Shown here piece after piece: positions 23,735-33,277 of a DNA stretch of 64,000 bases. Below the pieces are notes generated by a model. That model was given only the letters and a program-made list of their open reading frames with translations. It had not been told where the DNA came from and did not search any database. Each line of letters opens with the position of its first letter. Positions within the stretch are counted from its first letter, which is position 1. The stretch is taken from positions 90,513 to 154,512 of the forward strand of contig NZ_JADYVD010000011.1 in assembly GCF_020193575.1 (NCBI RefSeq). The letters are read 5' to 3'. Position numbers and translations under genes: made by a program. The DNA is from Ensifer sp. IC4062 (GTDB taxonomy: Bacteria; Pseudomonadota; Alphaproteobacteria; Rhizobiales; Rhizobiaceae).

Positions 23735-24799
23735 TCAGCGCCGCTCGGCCTGGTGGGGCAGGTGCACTTCGGCAGCTCTGACTGCGATCGAGCCGGTCAC
23801 GGTCATGTCGACACCGCTGCCCGACTTGCTCACCGCCGTCGCGCGGCTGACGAGCAAGGCAGGCCGCTCGAGGGAGACAACCGCCTTCGCGCTGGCCGCC
23901 GGCGCTGTCCCGTGCGTCGCCGCGGCGACAACGGTCAACACCGGCGGTTTCTCGGGCAGCAGGGCGCCTTGCGCCCAGACGGCCTTCAGCGCGGACGCCG
24001 ACATCGCCGCGACATTCACGTCGATATCGTCGAGCGTGCCGGGCACGCGGTAGGGGCAGCGACGCTTGCCGCAATTGTGCGACGAGGAGAATTGCCACAG
24101 GGCATAGCTGTCCCAGTTCCCCATCGGAAAGACCTTGCGGATGTCCGGCTTGTAGCGGGCGTACCAGAGCGGAAGACGCGACAGCAGCCGGTGCTTATAG
24201 CGGTTCACGGCGATGTATTTTGCGGTGACATGATTGGTGTAGAGGATCGGATACCGGCCGGTACGGGCCTGGATATGCCCGGCGAAGACAGCAGCGTCTT
24301 CCAGCGACATGTATTTTTCCGGATCGATCCCCTCGATATCGAGGACCATCACCTCGTCGTCGCGGGGATTGGCGTAGTCGAGGAAATGATTGGCCTGATC
24401 GATGGGGTTGCCGGGCCGAGCCAGATGATAGGCTCCCCAGAGCAGGCCATACGAGCGGGCGATCATTCGGCGCGTCTGGTAGAGCTCGCGGCTGACGGCA
24501 TACTTGCGCCACATCGTCTTGCAATGGGCGACCGTGTCGCCGCCATGGTCTCCGGTGCAGGAGAAACTTTCGGGTAGGCCGTCGGAAGCTTTCGCGATGA
24601 AGCCGGCGATGCGCTTGTCCTTCAGCAGCGCCTCCCAGTCGATGCTGTTCATCTCATAGGCATCGACGATGAGGGCGTTCTGCCGCTGTTTCCAGGGTTC
24701 GAGATCACGCGCGTGAACATTCACCGCCGCGAAGGTCAGACCCAGAAGGGTCACCAGGCGCAAGATCGTCCCCGAGATCGAGAGTCCCCGCTTTTCCAT
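23735..24799 (-). CDS. Secreted glycoside hydrolase family 25 (lysozyme-like) protein
   Basis: A 354-residue exported protein with a signal peptide or N-terminal anchor (MEKRGLSISGTILRLVTLLGLTFAAVNVHA). The GH25 catalytic features are present: NALIVDAYEMNSIDWEAL in strand 1, WGAYHLARPGNPIDQANHFLDY, and VMVLDIEGID with the catalytic acid pair D-x-E. WQFSSSHNCGKRRCPYRVPGTLDDIDVNVAA matches the family's closing WQYS...VDLN block. It probably cleaves peptidoglycan between N-acetylmuramate and N-acetylglucosamine. The C-terminal ~80 residues are low complexity and alanine-rich. Confidence 0.88.
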   Translation of the reverse strand: MEKRGLSISGTILRLVTLLGLTFAAVNVHARDLEPWKQRQNALIVDAYEMNSIDWEALLKDKRIAGFIAKASDGLPESFSCTGDHGGDTVAHCKTMWRKYAVSRELYQTRRMIARSYGLLWGAYHLARPGNPIDQANHFLDYANPRDDEVMVLDIEGIDPEKYMSLEDAAVFAGHIQARTGRYPILYTNHVTAKYIAVNRYKHRLLSRLPLWYARYKPDIRKVFPMGNWDSYALWQFSSSHNCGKRRCPYRVPGTLDDIDVNVAAMSASALKAVWAQGALLPEKPPVLTVVAAATHGTAPAASAKAVVSLERPALLVSRATAVSKSGSGVDMTVTGSIAVRAAEVHLPHQAERR

Positions 24800-25106
24800 T
24801 CACTGAGATTGCCGACATTAGCGTTAAAAGGTCGTAAATCTCAGCCCCGTGTCGATCCTGCGCGAGACGATCGCTCCTGTACACAGACCTCTACAAGAAG
24901 CGTCACGCGCAAGTTCGGCTCTGGATTGTAGCGCTACCGCGCCGGGCTGATCGGAAAAATCAATGCCGATGCGGTTTTCATCCCGCCACCCGTGCACTAA
25001 GTTTGACAAGGCACAAGTGCAATCGCCGGCTGCATGTTCCAAAAAAAGGGAACGAAACCCGGAATTTACCGCCGTTTTATTTCCGGCTCTCGGTCACGGA
25101 GGAACC
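24800..25106. other. Divergent intergenic region between GH25 and BA14K genes
   Basis: 307 bases without a convincing gene. A GGAAC at 25049-25053 with CGTT at 25073-25076 resembles an EcfG/RpoE2 promoter, but the 19-base spacer is too long. Two AAAAAAA/TTTTA patches near 25040 and 25075 mark the likely BA14K promoter side. Confidence 0.45.
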
Positions 25107-25547
25107 ATGAAGACAATGAGTGGCAAGTGGCTCTCGGCGGCGTTCGCCGTCTTGTTGTTGGCGACGTCGACCGCACCGACGCAGGCTTTCACACCCACGC
25201 CTCCAAAGATCGAAGCAGAGAGCGATGCCACCGAGGTCCAGTACCGGCCGCGCGGATATTATCGCTACGGCGACCGCTACTATTACAACGGCTATCGCGG
25301 CTATCGTTACTATCGCCCCGGTTATCGCTATTACGATGGCGGGTGGTACCCGAGGGGAGCCTTCAGCGCTGGTGTGATAATCGGCGGGCCCATCGCCCGT
25401 CCACGCATCGCGCGTCCGCCAATGGCGCGCTACGGCAACAGGCATGTCGATTGGTGCTACGCCCGTTATCGCTCCTATAGGGCCTATGACAATACCTATC
25501 AGCCCTATAGTGGCCCGCGCCGGCAGTGCTATTCGCCCTATAGCTAG
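25107..25547 (+). CDS. BA14K-family exported protein
   Basis: A 146-residue exported protein. The signal peptide is MKTMSGKWLSAAFAVLLLATSTAPTQA. The middle is a tyrosine/glycine/arginine-rich low-complexity segment (repeated YRY, GYR units), and the C-terminal ~35 residues carry the BA14K signature (WCYARYRSYRAYDNTYQPYS, then RRQCYSPY) with two conserved cysteines. The family is named from an immunoreactive Brucella protein with lectin-like properties; the function in rhizobia is unknown. AGGAGG precedes the ATG at 25107. A terminator follows. Confidence 0.9.
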   Translation: MKTMSGKWLSAAFAVLLLATSTAPTQAFTPTPPKIEAESDATEVQYRPRGYYRYGDRYYYNGYRGYRYYRPGYRYYDGGWYPRGAFSAGVIIGGPIARPRIARPPMARYGNRHVDWCYARYRSYRAYDNTYQPYSGPRRQCYSPYS

Positions 25548-25576
25548 ATCGGCCGGCAGGCCTAAGAAAGGCAGAG

Positions 25577-25599
25577 GCCGGAAATGAGTCCGGCTTTTT
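25577..25599 (+). terminator. Rho-independent terminator after BA14K gene
   Basis: GCCGGA/TCCGGC stem (25577-25582 and 25589-25594) followed by TTTTT, 30 bases after the stop codon. Confidence 0.8.
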
Positions 25600-25652
25600 C
25601 CGTTGGATCACCGCAGGTGGAAAGCCGGTCCGCATCCTTCCGCAACAGCTTG

Positions 25653-26642
25653 CTACAGAATGCCGATGCGGCGGAGAATGAGCCAGGCGAGGCCCATGGA
25701 GAAGGCAATGATCAGCGTCGCGTATAGCGTGCCGCCACCATCGGCAAAGGGCAGAGCTCCCGTATTCATGCCGAAGAAACCCGTCACCAGCGTCGGCGGC
25801 AGAAGGAACGCTGTCATCAGCGACAGAATATAAAGATGCCGATTGGTCTCCGAGGAAATCTTGCTGTCGATCTCCTCGTGCAGAAGCCTCGCACGTTCCT
25901 GGAGTGCGAAGACATCCCGGTCTACCGCCTCCAGCCGATCGGAGAGTCGTTCGGTCGCGTCGATGAAACCCGGAGGCACCTCGTCCTCCTCCGATGCCCC
26001 GGCGCGCCGCAAGAGGGCGAGAATGGTCCGCAGATGCCGATGCAGTCGCACCACGGTTCTGCGCAGCGGTGCCAGCCCCGGCTGCTGCCTATGGCCCGCC
26101 TCTCCGTAGACATGATCCTCGATGACATTCAATTCTTCGGTCAGTTCCAGGACGAGCGTGATCAACGTTCTCTGGAACTCAACAACCAACATCTCGAAGA
26201 GGTCGATCGGCCGGTTGCATTTGGCGCTTTTCTCGACGGCCGCCTTCACGCGGTCGAGGCTGCGCAGCGGATGCAGCCGCGTCGTGATGATGATCTTGTC
26301 GGTGACCGCGAAATGCAGCCAGCCGATCGTCTTGGTGACCTCGTCGAACGTGCGCTCGAAATCCACTAGCGTTCCGTGGACGACATCATCTGAAACGGTA
26401 ATCGCCGCCTGTGTATCGTGGCTGGTCAGCGTGGCAATCGCGGCCGGCGGCAGGTTGCTGATGCGTTCGATCAGCGCAGGAGTGCGCGCGTCGCTGAGCG
26501 CCAGGTGCAGCCAGACCCAGCCGTCGCCTGCCGAGATGCTCTCCACCGAGGCGTCGGCAGCGATACGCTGGCACCGGCTTTCTCCCGGCATGAAGCGGTA
26601 GGCCCAGACAAGGCCCGGTATCTCCGGAGAAATCAGGTTCAT
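25653..26642 (-). CDS. CorA/ZntB-family divalent cation transporter
   Basis: A 329-residue protein. The first ~260 residues form the cytoplasmic funnel domain. Two C-terminal transmembrane helices follow, with the family pore signature GMN in LVTGFFGMNTGALPF between them. The sequence start GLVWAYRFMPG and the DGWVWLHLALSDARTPALIE block are more like ZntB (zinc) than CorA (magnesium), so zinc transport is the better guess. It is transcribed toward the BA14K terminator and is divergent from the acyl-CoA dehydrogenase operon. Confidence 0.88.
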   Translation of the reverse strand: MNLISPEIPGLVWAYRFMPGESRCQRIAADASVESISAGDGWVWLHLALSDARTPALIERISNLPPAAIATLTSHDTQAAITVSDDVVHGTLVDFERTFDEVTKTIGWLHFAVTDKIIITTRLHPLRSLDRVKAAVEKSAKCNRPIDLFEMLVVEFQRTLITLVLELTEELNVIEDHVYGEAGHRQQPGLAPLRRTVVRLHRHLRTILALLRRAGASEEDEVPPGFIDATERLSDRLEAVDRDVFALQERARLLHEEIDSKISSETNRHLYILSLMTAFLLPPTLVTGFFGMNTGALPFADGGGTLYATLIIAFSMGLAWLILRRIGIL

Positions 26643-26726
26643 CTCAGCGCCTGGCCAAAGCGAAAGGAGGAAAAGTGTGAGCGGTTTCCGCCCGCATCCC
26701 GCACCAGCTATCAGAATCGATCGCGT

Positions 26727-26756
26727 ATGATTTTGGGTCGATTCGACCCGAAATCA
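26727..26756. repeat. Imperfect palindrome in the zntB-like/fadE-like intergenic region
   Basis: ATGATTTTGGGTCGA and TCGACCCGAAATCAT form a 15-bp stem with one G-U type mismatch and almost no loop. It lies at the centre of the divergent intergenic region. It could be a repeat element or a structured leader of the minus-strand gene. Confidence 0.5.
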
Positions 26757-26841
26757 TCGCAGTTCGGGTAATCCCGACTCGGCTTCTAATCGCCCTCGAT
26801 GACAGTTTTGTTACACTCCTGCACGTGCCAACTGACTGCAA

Positions 26842-26863
26842 TTGACGTTGACGTTTACGTAAA
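26842..26863 (+). promoter_or_regulatory. Possible MerR-type (LiuR-like) operator
   Basis: TTGACGT occurs twice in tandem (26842-26848 and 26848-26854), and TTGACGTTTACGTAAA (26848-26863) is an imperfect palindrome of ACGT half-sites. Sites of this style are known for LiuR-type regulators of branched-chain amino acid and fatty acid breakdown in proteobacteria. It lies 75-96 bases before the acyl-CoA dehydrogenase start. Confidence 0.4.
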
Positions 26864-26937
26864 AATCAATAGTGTTCGGTTCGAAGCAGGACGCGCAGTA
26901 TGGTCGACATGGCAATGGCTGCACGGGGAGGACTAGC

Positions 26938-28719
26938 ATGTACAAAGCACCCGTTGATGAGATCGCATTCACGCTGAAGCACGTGGCCGGCATGGCCGAG
27001 GCCCTGGATGCCCGCGTTTTCGGTGAACTGGGCGAGGATCTGGTCGATGCAATCCTCGCGGAAGCCGGGCGCTTTGCGACGGAAGAGGTGGCCCCTCTCG
27101 GCGACGTCGGTGACCGGAACGGCGCGCGACTCGTCGACGGCGTGGTCAAGACGCCGGAAGGGTGGCGCGATCTCTATCACAATTGGATCGACGGCGGTTG
27201 GAATGGACTGACGGCGCCGGAAGCCTTCGGGGGGCAAAATCTGCCGCATATACTGCATGTCGCCACGATGGAGATGTGGAATGCCGGCTCGATGGCTTTC
27301 GCGCTTGGCCCCACGCTGACCATGGGCGCCATCGAAGCCTTGGAGAAGCACGGCTCCGACGCGCTGAAGGCAACATATCTCGCGAAAATGGTTTCAGGCG
27401 AGTGGACCGCCACGATGAACCTGACGGAGCCGCATGCCGGCTCCGATCTCAGTGTGCTCAAGACCCGGGCCGAACGTCGCGACGACGGCACTTATCGCAT
27501 CTTCGGCCAAAAGATTTTCATTACCTGGGGCGAGCACGACTTCACCGACAACATCGTCCACCTCGTGCTGGCGCGGTTGCCCGACGCTCCTCCCGGCACG
27601 AAAGGTATTTCGTTGTTTCTCGTGCCGAAGTTCCTTGTCAACGCGGACGGGTCGCTCGGGGCCCGCAACGACCTCTTCTGCCATTCGCTCGAGCACAAGC
27701 TCGGTATTCACGGCTCGCCCACCTGCACGATGATCTATGGTGACGGCAAGTTCGGCGACGAAAAAGGTGCGATCGGTTATCTGGTCGGCGAGGAGAACCG
27801 CGGCCTCGCCTGCATGTTCACGATGATGAACAATGCCCGGCTGGCCGTCGGCATGCAGGGCGTCGCGATCGCCGATGCCGCCACCCAGAAGGCGATCGCC
27901 TATGCCAAGGAACGCACGCAGGGCCGGGCGCCGGGATGGAGCGGTGAGGGCATGAGCCCGATCATCGAGCATCCGGATGTCGCCCGCATGCTCTTGACGA
28001 TGAGGGCGCTGACACAAGGATCGCGGGCGATTGCCTATGGCTGCGCCCACGCAGTCGACATGGCACATGCCAGCAAGGGCGACGAAGCCCGCCATTGGCA
28101 GGAGCGGTCGAGCCTGCTGACGCCGATCGCAAAGTCCTTCGCCACCGATGCCGGCGTCGATGTCGCATCCCTGGGCGTCCAGGTGCATGGCGGCATGGGC
28201 TTTATCGAGGAAACCGGGGCCGCCCGGTACCTCCGCGACGCGCGCATCGCGCCGATCTACGAAGGCACCAACGGCATCCAGGCGATCGATCTCGTAACCC
28301 GCAAACTGCCATTATCCGATGGCGCCCATGTGCGCGGCTTCATTGCCGAGCTGAGCGAGATCGCCGCTGCTGTCAGGACCACGAACCGGAAGGGGTTCGG
28401 CGAGACGGCGGTGCGGCTCGAAGCTGCGATCGCCGATCTCTCCGACGCGACCGAATGGCTGCTCGCTGCGCTGGGCGGCGGAAACCTTACCGATGCGCTG
28501 TCCGGTGCCACCGCCTATCAGCGGCTCTTCGGCCTGGTGCTGACAGGCGCCTATCTCGCCAAGGGTGGGATGGCGGACGCCGGCGACGGAAAGCAAGATG
28601 CGCGCATCGCGCTTTGCCGGTTCACTGCGGAGAACTTGCTTGCAGAAACAGGCGCTCTCAAGGATCGCGTCGTCAGCGGTGCGGTAAGCCTTGCGGCCGC
28701 GCGCGTCGCTCTCGATTGA
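26938..28719 (+). CDS. Acyl-CoA dehydrogenase
   Basis: A 593-residue FAD enzyme that introduces the alpha-beta double bond into acyl-CoA, the first step of beta-oxidation. The length and C-terminal extension place it among the large acyl-CoA dehydrogenases with an extra C-terminal domain, rather than the ~380-residue short forms. Visible blocks are MNLTEPHAGSDLS (FAD/substrate loop), KIFITWGEHD, GVQVHGGMGFIEETGAARYLRDARIAPIYEGTNGIQAIDL (the catalytic glutamate is in the YEGT motif). GGGGAGGACTAGC precedes the ATG at 26938; the frame is open to 26872. The enoyl-CoA hydratase gene follows after 17 bases. Confidence 0.92.
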   Translation: MYKAPVDEIAFTLKHVAGMAEALDARVFGELGEDLVDAILAEAGRFATEEVAPLGDVGDRNGARLVDGVVKTPEGWRDLYHNWIDGGWNGLTAPEAFGGQNLPHILHVATMEMWNAGSMAFALGPTLTMGAIEALEKHGSDALKATYLAKMVSGEWTATMNLTEPHAGSDLSVLKTRAERRDDGTYRIFGQKIFITWGEHDFTDNIVHLVLARLPDAPPGTKGISLFLVPKFLVNADGSLGARNDLFCHSLEHKLGIHGSPTCTMIYGDGKFGDEKGAIGYLVGEENRGLACMFTMMNNARLAVGMQGVAIADAATQKAIAYAKERTQGRAPGWSGEGMSPIIEHPDVARMLLTMRALTQGSRAIAYGCAHAVDMAHASKGDEARHWQERSSLLTPIAKSFATDAGVDVASLGVQVHGGMGFIEETGAARYLRDARIAPIYEGTNGIQAIDLVTRKLPLSDGAHVRGFIAELSEIAAAVRTTNRKGFGETAVRLEAAIADLSDATEWLLAALGGGNLTDALSGATAYQRLFGLVLTGAYLAKGGMADAGDGKQDARIALCRFTAENLLAETGALKDRVVSGAVSLAAARVALD

Positions 28720-28736
28720 GGCGGGAAGGGGAACTC

Positions 28737-29489
28737 ATGACCGATCACGTGCTTGTAGAACGCCCCGAGGGCTTCCCCGGCGTCCAGGTCATCCGCTTCA
28801 ACCGGCCGGAAAAGAAGAACGCCATCACGCGCGAGATGTACGCGAAGATGACGAACGCGCTGACGATGGCTGGAGCCGATCCGACTATCCGAGTCACCGC
28901 CTTCCTCGGAACGGACGGATGCTTCTCGGCCGGAAACGACATGGCCGATTTTCTCGCCTTTGCCATGGGCGGAACGATAGGAACCGAGGTACTCGATTTC
29001 CTGCGGGCGCTCGCGGGCGCGAGAAAACCGGTAATATCTGGCGTCGACGGCCTCGCGATCGGTATCGGTACGACCATCCATCTCCACTGCGACCTGACGG
29101 TCGCTTCAGCACGCTCGGCCTTCAAGACACCCTTCGTCGACCTCGCGTTGGTGCCTGAAGCCGCATCCAGCCTGATCGCGCCGCGCATCATGGGGCACCA
29201 GCGCGCCTTCGCGCTTCTCGCCGCTGGAGAGCCGCTTGCTGCCGCCGATGCCTTGCAGGCCGGGCTGATCTGGAAGGTCGTCGGCCAGGAAGCGGTGGAG
29301 GAAGAGACGCTCTCGCTCGCGGCGCGCCTCGCCAGCAAGCCGCCGGAGGCCCTGCGCATCGCCCGTGACCTCATTCGTGGGGATCGAAGTGACGTGCTCT
29401 CGCGCATCGACGAGGAGGCTCAGCACTTTGCGGCGCAGTTGAAGAGTGCGGAAGCGCGCGGGGCCTTCGAAGCCTTCGTGCGTCGCTAG
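28737..29489 (+). CDS. Enoyl-CoA hydratase/isomerase (crotonase family)
   Basis: A 250-residue crotonase-fold enzyme, probably hydrating or isomerising the product of the adjacent acyl-CoA dehydrogenase. The oxyanion-hole segments are FSAGNDMADFLAF and GLAIGIGTTIHLHCDLTVAS. The usual two catalytic glutamates are not both obvious (LALVPEAASSLIAPRI carries one candidate), so it may be an isomerase or a hydratase of modified substrates. AGGGGAA lies 5-6 bases before ATG 28737. The pair probably forms one transcript. Confidence 0.88.
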   Translation: MTDHVLVERPEGFPGVQVIRFNRPEKKNAITREMYAKMTNALTMAGADPTIRVTAFLGTDGCFSAGNDMADFLAFAMGGTIGTEVLDFLRALAGARKPVISGVDGLAIGIGTTIHLHCDLTVASARSAFKTPFVDLALVPEAASSLIAPRIMGHQRAFALLAAGEPLAAADALQAGLIWKVVGQEAVEEETLSLAARLASKPPEALRIARDLIRGDRSDVLSRIDEEAQHFAAQLKSAEARGAFEAFVRR

Positions 29490-29866
29490 TTCCGTGGCGA
29501 ATTCGGGCCACTTGCCGCGGGCATCCTGAATTTGCACACATGCCAATTTTAATTTGTTCTTAAATAGCAGTCGCTAGCGTGCTGCCTCAGTAGGCCTTCC
29601 CCCGGAACATCCCGCCTTCAAGTGGAAACACGAAAAAGCGGACAAGATCTTCCGAAGTAGAGCGCCGGGCGTCCTCTCAGAAGTCGCGGGCGCCTGTCGT
29701 GCGGGCGGCCTCCGGCCGCATGAGGCATGCCGGTCTTGCCTTCGCGGCATGTCCATCAATTCCCGCAACTTCGTCCGTCGCTTGCCGCGACCGATCCGCT
29801 ATGCGCGGGAAATCTCACGAGCTCATGTCCGGCGGAGGACGCCGGCCACTCCAGAGGAGCCCTTCC
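29490..29866. other. Intergenic region before the mcpU-like gene
   Basis: 377 bases without a supported gene. AT-rich sequence around 29535-29570 is a likely promoter area. Two small perfect hairpins occur: GCGGCC-TCC-GGCCGC at 29705-29719 and CATGCCG...CGGCATG at 29726-29751. The frame of the chemoreceptor is open through the second half, but the sequence there does not look like protein. Confidence 0.5.
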
Positions 29867-31969
29867 TTGTCCAAACGATCGAGTCTCATGACGCGCATTC
29901 TCGTTGCCGCGTCCTGCGTTGTCGTCGGCGCCTTTGCAGGCTTTTCCGTCTATATCGATACGCTACAGAACAGTGCGGCGACAAAAGCCGTCGAGGAGAA
30001 TATCGCCTCATCCGGAAACCAGGCGGCGACGAGCGTTGCCAACTGGCTGAACGGCCGCGTGACGCTGACGGCCATGGCGGGCGATGCCGCCGGCCGCGTC
30101 GCCGACGAAGCTGCCATTCAGGGTGTCCTGAAGAACGATGTTCTCACCGCCGAATTCATCTCCACCTATGTCGGCAACGAAAGCGGCAAGTTCATCACCT
30201 GGCCTGAGATGCCAATGCCGGAGGGCTACGATCCGCGACAGCGCCCGTGGTACCAGCAGGCCGTCAAGGCCGACGCGCGCGTGCTGACCGAGCCCTACAT
30301 CGACGCCTCCAGCGGCGATCTGATCATTAGCGCAGCGGTGCCGGTCAGGCATGATGGCAAGCTATATGGGGTGGCAGGTAGCGACTTCTCGCTGAAGACG
30401 CTCGTCTCCATGGTCAACTCGATCGACGTCGGCGGCGAGGGTTTCGCGTTCCTTGCGAACAAGGACGGTCAAATTCTCGTTCATCCGAATGCCAAGCTCG
30501 TGACCAAGACGCTCGCGGACGCCTTTCCGGTCGGCACGCCGAAGATCGGCAGCGGCATCGTCAACACCGAACTCGACGGCAAGCCGATGCTGGTCAGCTT
30601 TGTGCCGGTCAAGGGGCTTCCCTCGGTCGAGTGGTATGTCGGCTTCGTCGTGGACGCGGACGTCGCCTATTCGACGATCAGTGAGTTTCGCGTCGCCGCT
30701 ACCGTTGCGACGATCCTGGCCGTTGGTGTCATGATCGCCTTCCTCGCAACGCTGCTCAGCCGCCTGGTCATCCGGCCGATCACCGAAATGACCGGCACGA
30801 TGGAAAAGCTCGCGGCCGGCAACATCGAGGTCGAAATTCCCTGCGAGGGTCGTCGCGATCAGATCGGTTCGATGGCCGCAGCCGTTGCCGTCTTCCGCTC
30901 CAATGCCGTCGAGCGTGTGCGGCTCGAGGACGAAGCGGACGCGAACCGGTCGCTCTCCGAGCGTGAGCGCCTGGACCGCGAGGCTCAGAAGGCGCGCGAC
31001 GCGGCGGAAGTACAGTACGCCGTCGACGCGCTTGCGACCGGCCTTGGTCGCCTCGCCAACGGCGATCTCGCCTTCCGCATCGACAGCCCCTTTGCCGATC
31101 GCCTCGATCGCCTGAGGGCCGATTTCAACAATTCGGTTGCCAAGCTGCACGACACGCTCCGTGCGGTTGGGGTCAACGCCCGTGCAATCGATGCCGGCGC
31201 CAGCGAGATCCGTTCGGCCGCCGACGATCTTGCCCGCCGCACGGAGCAACAGGCGGCCTCGGTCGAAGAGACGGCCGCGGCGCTCGAGGAGATCACCACG
31301 ACGGTGAAGGACTCGGCTCACCGGGCGGAAGAGGTCGGAGCACTCGTCGCCCGCACCCGCGCCGGCGCCGAGAAGTCCGGTGAAGTCGTCCAGAACGCAG
31401 TGCAGGCGATGCATGCGATCGAGAAGTCGTCCGGCGAGATCTCCAACATCATTGGCGTCATCGACGACATCGCCTTCCAGACCAACCTCCTGGCTCTGAA
31501 TGCCGGCGTCGAGGCGGCCCGGGCGGGCGAGGCCGGCAAGGGCTTTGCCGTGGTCGCGCAGGAAGTGCGCGAGCTTGCCCAGCGCTCTGCCAATGCCGCG
31601 AAGGAGATCAAGACGCTGATCACGACCTCCGGCGACCAGGTGCGCTCCGGCGTGACGCTCGTCGGCGACACCGGCCGGGCTCTGGAAGCGATCGTCGCGG
31701 AGGTCCAGGAGATCAACAAGCATGTGAGCGCGATCGTTATTGCAACGCGCGAGCAGTCGACGGGTCTTCAGGAGATCAACACCGCCGTCAACACCATGGA
31801 TCAGGGCACGCAGCAGAACGCGGCGATGGTCGAGGAACAGACGGCGGCAAGCCACGGCCTTGCCCAGGAGGCGGCAGCACTCAACGCGCTGCTCGCTCAG
31901 TTCAACCTCGGCGAGACGCAGGCGGCCGCCCACACCAGCGCCACAAGGTACCGTCGCCGCGCGGCCTGA
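29867..31969 (+). CDS. mcpU: Methyl-accepting chemotaxis protein, McpU-like amino-acid receptor
   Basis: A 700-residue transmembrane chemoreceptor. Transmembrane helix 1 is near residues 8-30, a periplasmic dCACHE sensor covers about 40-270, helix 2 is near 274-296, then HAMP and the cytoplasmic methylation/signalling hairpin with the conserved tip [22 protein letters not shown]. The sensor contains RPWYQQA, then [19 protein letters not shown] and VAGSDFSL, the spacing of R, W, Y and D residues seen in amino-acid-binding dCACHE domains; S. meliloti McpU senses amino acids such as proline. There is no C-terminal CheR-docking pentapeptide (ends RYRRRAA). The TTG at 29867 is preferred as start because AGAGGAG lies 7 bases upstream. 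Confidence 0.88.
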   Translation: MSKRSSLMTRILVAASCVVVGAFAGFSVYIDTLQNSAATKAVEENIASSGNQAATSVANWLNGRVTLTAMAGDAAGRVADEAAIQGVLKNDVLTAEFISTYVGNESGKFITWPEMPMPEGYDPRQRPWYQQAVKADARVLTEPYIDASSGDLIISAAVPVRHDGKLYGVAGSDFSLKTLVSMVNSIDVGGEGFAFLANKDGQILVHPNAKLVTKTLADAFPVGTPKIGSGIVNTELDGKPMLVSFVPVKGLPSVEWYVGFVVDADVAYSTISEFRVAATVATILAVGVMIAFLATLLSRLVIRPITEMTGTMEKLAAGNIEVEIPCEGRRDQIGSMAAAVAVFRSNAVERVRLEDEADANRSLSERERLDREAQKARDAAEVQYAVDALATGLGRLANGDLAFRIDSPFADRLDRLRADFNNSVAKLHDTLRAVGVNARAIDAGASEIRSAADDLARRTEQQAASVEETAAALEEITTTVKDSAHRAEEVGALVARTRAGAEKSGEVVQNAVQAMHAIEKSSGEISNIIGVIDDIAFQTNLLALNAGVEAARAGEAGKGFAVVAQEVRELAQRSANAAKEIKTLITTSGDQVRSGVTLVGDTGRALEAIVAEVQEINKHVSAIVIATREQSTGLQEINTAVNTMDQGTQQNAAMVEEQTAASHGLAQEAAALNALLAQFNLGETQAAAHTSATRYRRRAA

Positions 31970-31997
31970 TCAGAGGTGACTGGGAAACATTTGGGGG

Positions 31998-32020
31998 CCC
32001 GGCATCTTGCCGGGTCTTCC
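31998..32020 (+). terminator. Hairpin after the mcpU-like gene
   Basis: CCCGGCA (31998-32004) and TGCCGGG (32008-32014), then TCTTCC: a short stable stem with a weak T-rich tail, between two convergent genes. Confidence 0.55.
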
Positions 32021-33277
32021 TCATTTCTGGGGTTTTTCCAGCATCGCCACTGCCTCGACATGCGCTGACCAAAGAAATTGGTCGATCGGCGTCACCGACG
32101 TGATCCGATATCCCGCGGCGGTCAGAATTGCGAGATCGCGCCCAAGCGTCACGGGATTGCAGGAAACGGCGGCAACCTTCTTCACGCCCGAGCGGGCGAG
32201 CTCGTGGCATTGAGCCTCGGCGCCGGCGCGCGGCGGATCGAACACGACGGCGTCGTAGGCCTTCAACTCCTGCGCCATCAACGGCCGGCGGAAAAGATCG
32301 CGTTTCTCGACGGTGACCGGCTTCAGGCCTTGCGTGTTGCGTGCGGCAAAATCCAGCGCTTTCAAAGCCTTGTCGTCACCTTCAACGGCGTGCACGCGCG
32401 CCCTTTGCGCGATCCTGAGAGCGAAGGTGCCGATGCCGGAGAAGAGATCGGCGACGTGTTTGGCCTTGCCGAGATGCTCGAGCACGAGCCTTGACATTGC
32501 CTCTTCGGCAGGCCTCGTTGCTTGGGTAAAACTTCCCGGCGGCGGTGACACGGTCACGCCGCCAAAGTCGATCGCCGGTTTTACGGGTTCGACGATGATC
32601 TCGCCGTTGAGGCTGACGCGAGCAATGCCGCGTTCTCCCAATACAGCCTCCACAGTCAGGCGCCGTTGCCGGTCGGTGACCTTGATGCCTTCAAAGGCGA
32701 GATCGAGGCCGGAGTTGGTTTCGAGCACCGTGATGCGAAACGGCTCGGCATTCGTCGCCATTGCGGCCGCGATCTTGCGTATGGTTGCGAGCCGGGAAAC
32801 GATGCCCGGACTCGTGATGGGACATTCGCTGATCGATACGATGTGATGACTTTCTGCCTGGTTGTAGCCGAGCAGCATTTCTTTTTCCGTTCGCCGCGCA
32901 GTGAAGACGGCGCGTCGCCGCTCGCCCGGATGGGCGATCACCAGCGGCGCTACGTCCGGCGTCAGCCCCTTCGACTTCAACGCATCGACAACGAGATTGC
33001 GTTTGAAGGCGTGATAAAGATCGTCGGAAGCGTGCTGGAGCGTACACCCGCCACAGGTGCCGTTGACCCCTTCAGGGCCGAAGTGACGACACTTCGGCTC
33101 GGCCCGGTGGGGGGAATGCTCCTTCACCGAAATCAGCGTGCCGTGCGCCTTGTTGACCGCAAGCGCTACGGTTTCGCCCGGCAGCGTGAACGGCGCGTAG
33201 ACCGGACCCGCTTCGGTCTGCGCGATGCCGTCGCCCCGCGCACCCAGACGGGCGATCGTGACGGTCTGCGTGCTCAT
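32021..33277 (-). CDS. Class I SAM-dependent 23S rRNA (uracil-C5) methyltransferase, RlmD/TrmA type
   Basis: A 418-residue RNA methyltransferase that modifies uridine at C5, most likely in 23S rRNA. The N-terminal TRAM-like region starts MSTQTVTIARLGARGDGIA. The iron-sulfur cysteines are CRHFGPEGVNGTCGGC plus a later cysteine. The SAM motif is VADLFSGIGTFALRIA, the methylation motif has FDPPRAGAEAQ, and the nucleophile sits in VSCNPVTLGRD. The start at 33277 overlaps the tlyA stop by 4 bases (ATGA); the frame is open to 33490 but that part belongs to tlyA's strand in another frame. Confidence 0.9.
   Translation of the reverse strand: MSTQTVTIARLGARGDGIAQTEAGPVYAPFTLPGETVALAVNKAHGTLISVKEHSPHRAEPKCRHFGPEGVNGTCGGCTLQHASDDLYHAFKRNLVVDALKSKGLTPDVAPLVIAHPGERRRAVFTARRTEKEMLLGYNQAESHHIVSISECPITSPGIVSRLATIRKIAAAMATNAEPFRITVLETNSGLDLAFEGIKVTDRQRRLTVEAVLGERGIARVSLNGEIIVEPVKPAIDFGGVTVSPPPGSFTQATRPAEEAMSRLVLEHLGKAKHVADLFSGIGTFALRIAQRARVHAVEGDDKALKALDFAARNTQGLKPVTVEKRDLFRRPLMAQELKAYDAVVFDPPRAGAEAQCHELARSGVKKVAAVSCNPVTLGRDLAILTAAGYRITSVTPIDQFLWSAHVEAVAMLEKPQK

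Noticed and set aside
25049..25076. Possible EcfG/RpoE2 general-stress promoter before BA14K (GGAAC...CGTT)
   Set aside because: The spacer is 19 bases; the known element needs about 16-17.
29490..29866. Protein-coding frame upstream of the mcpU-like gene (frame open from 29699)
   Set aside because: The upstream residues have no family likeness and a strong ribosome-binding site supports the start at 29867.
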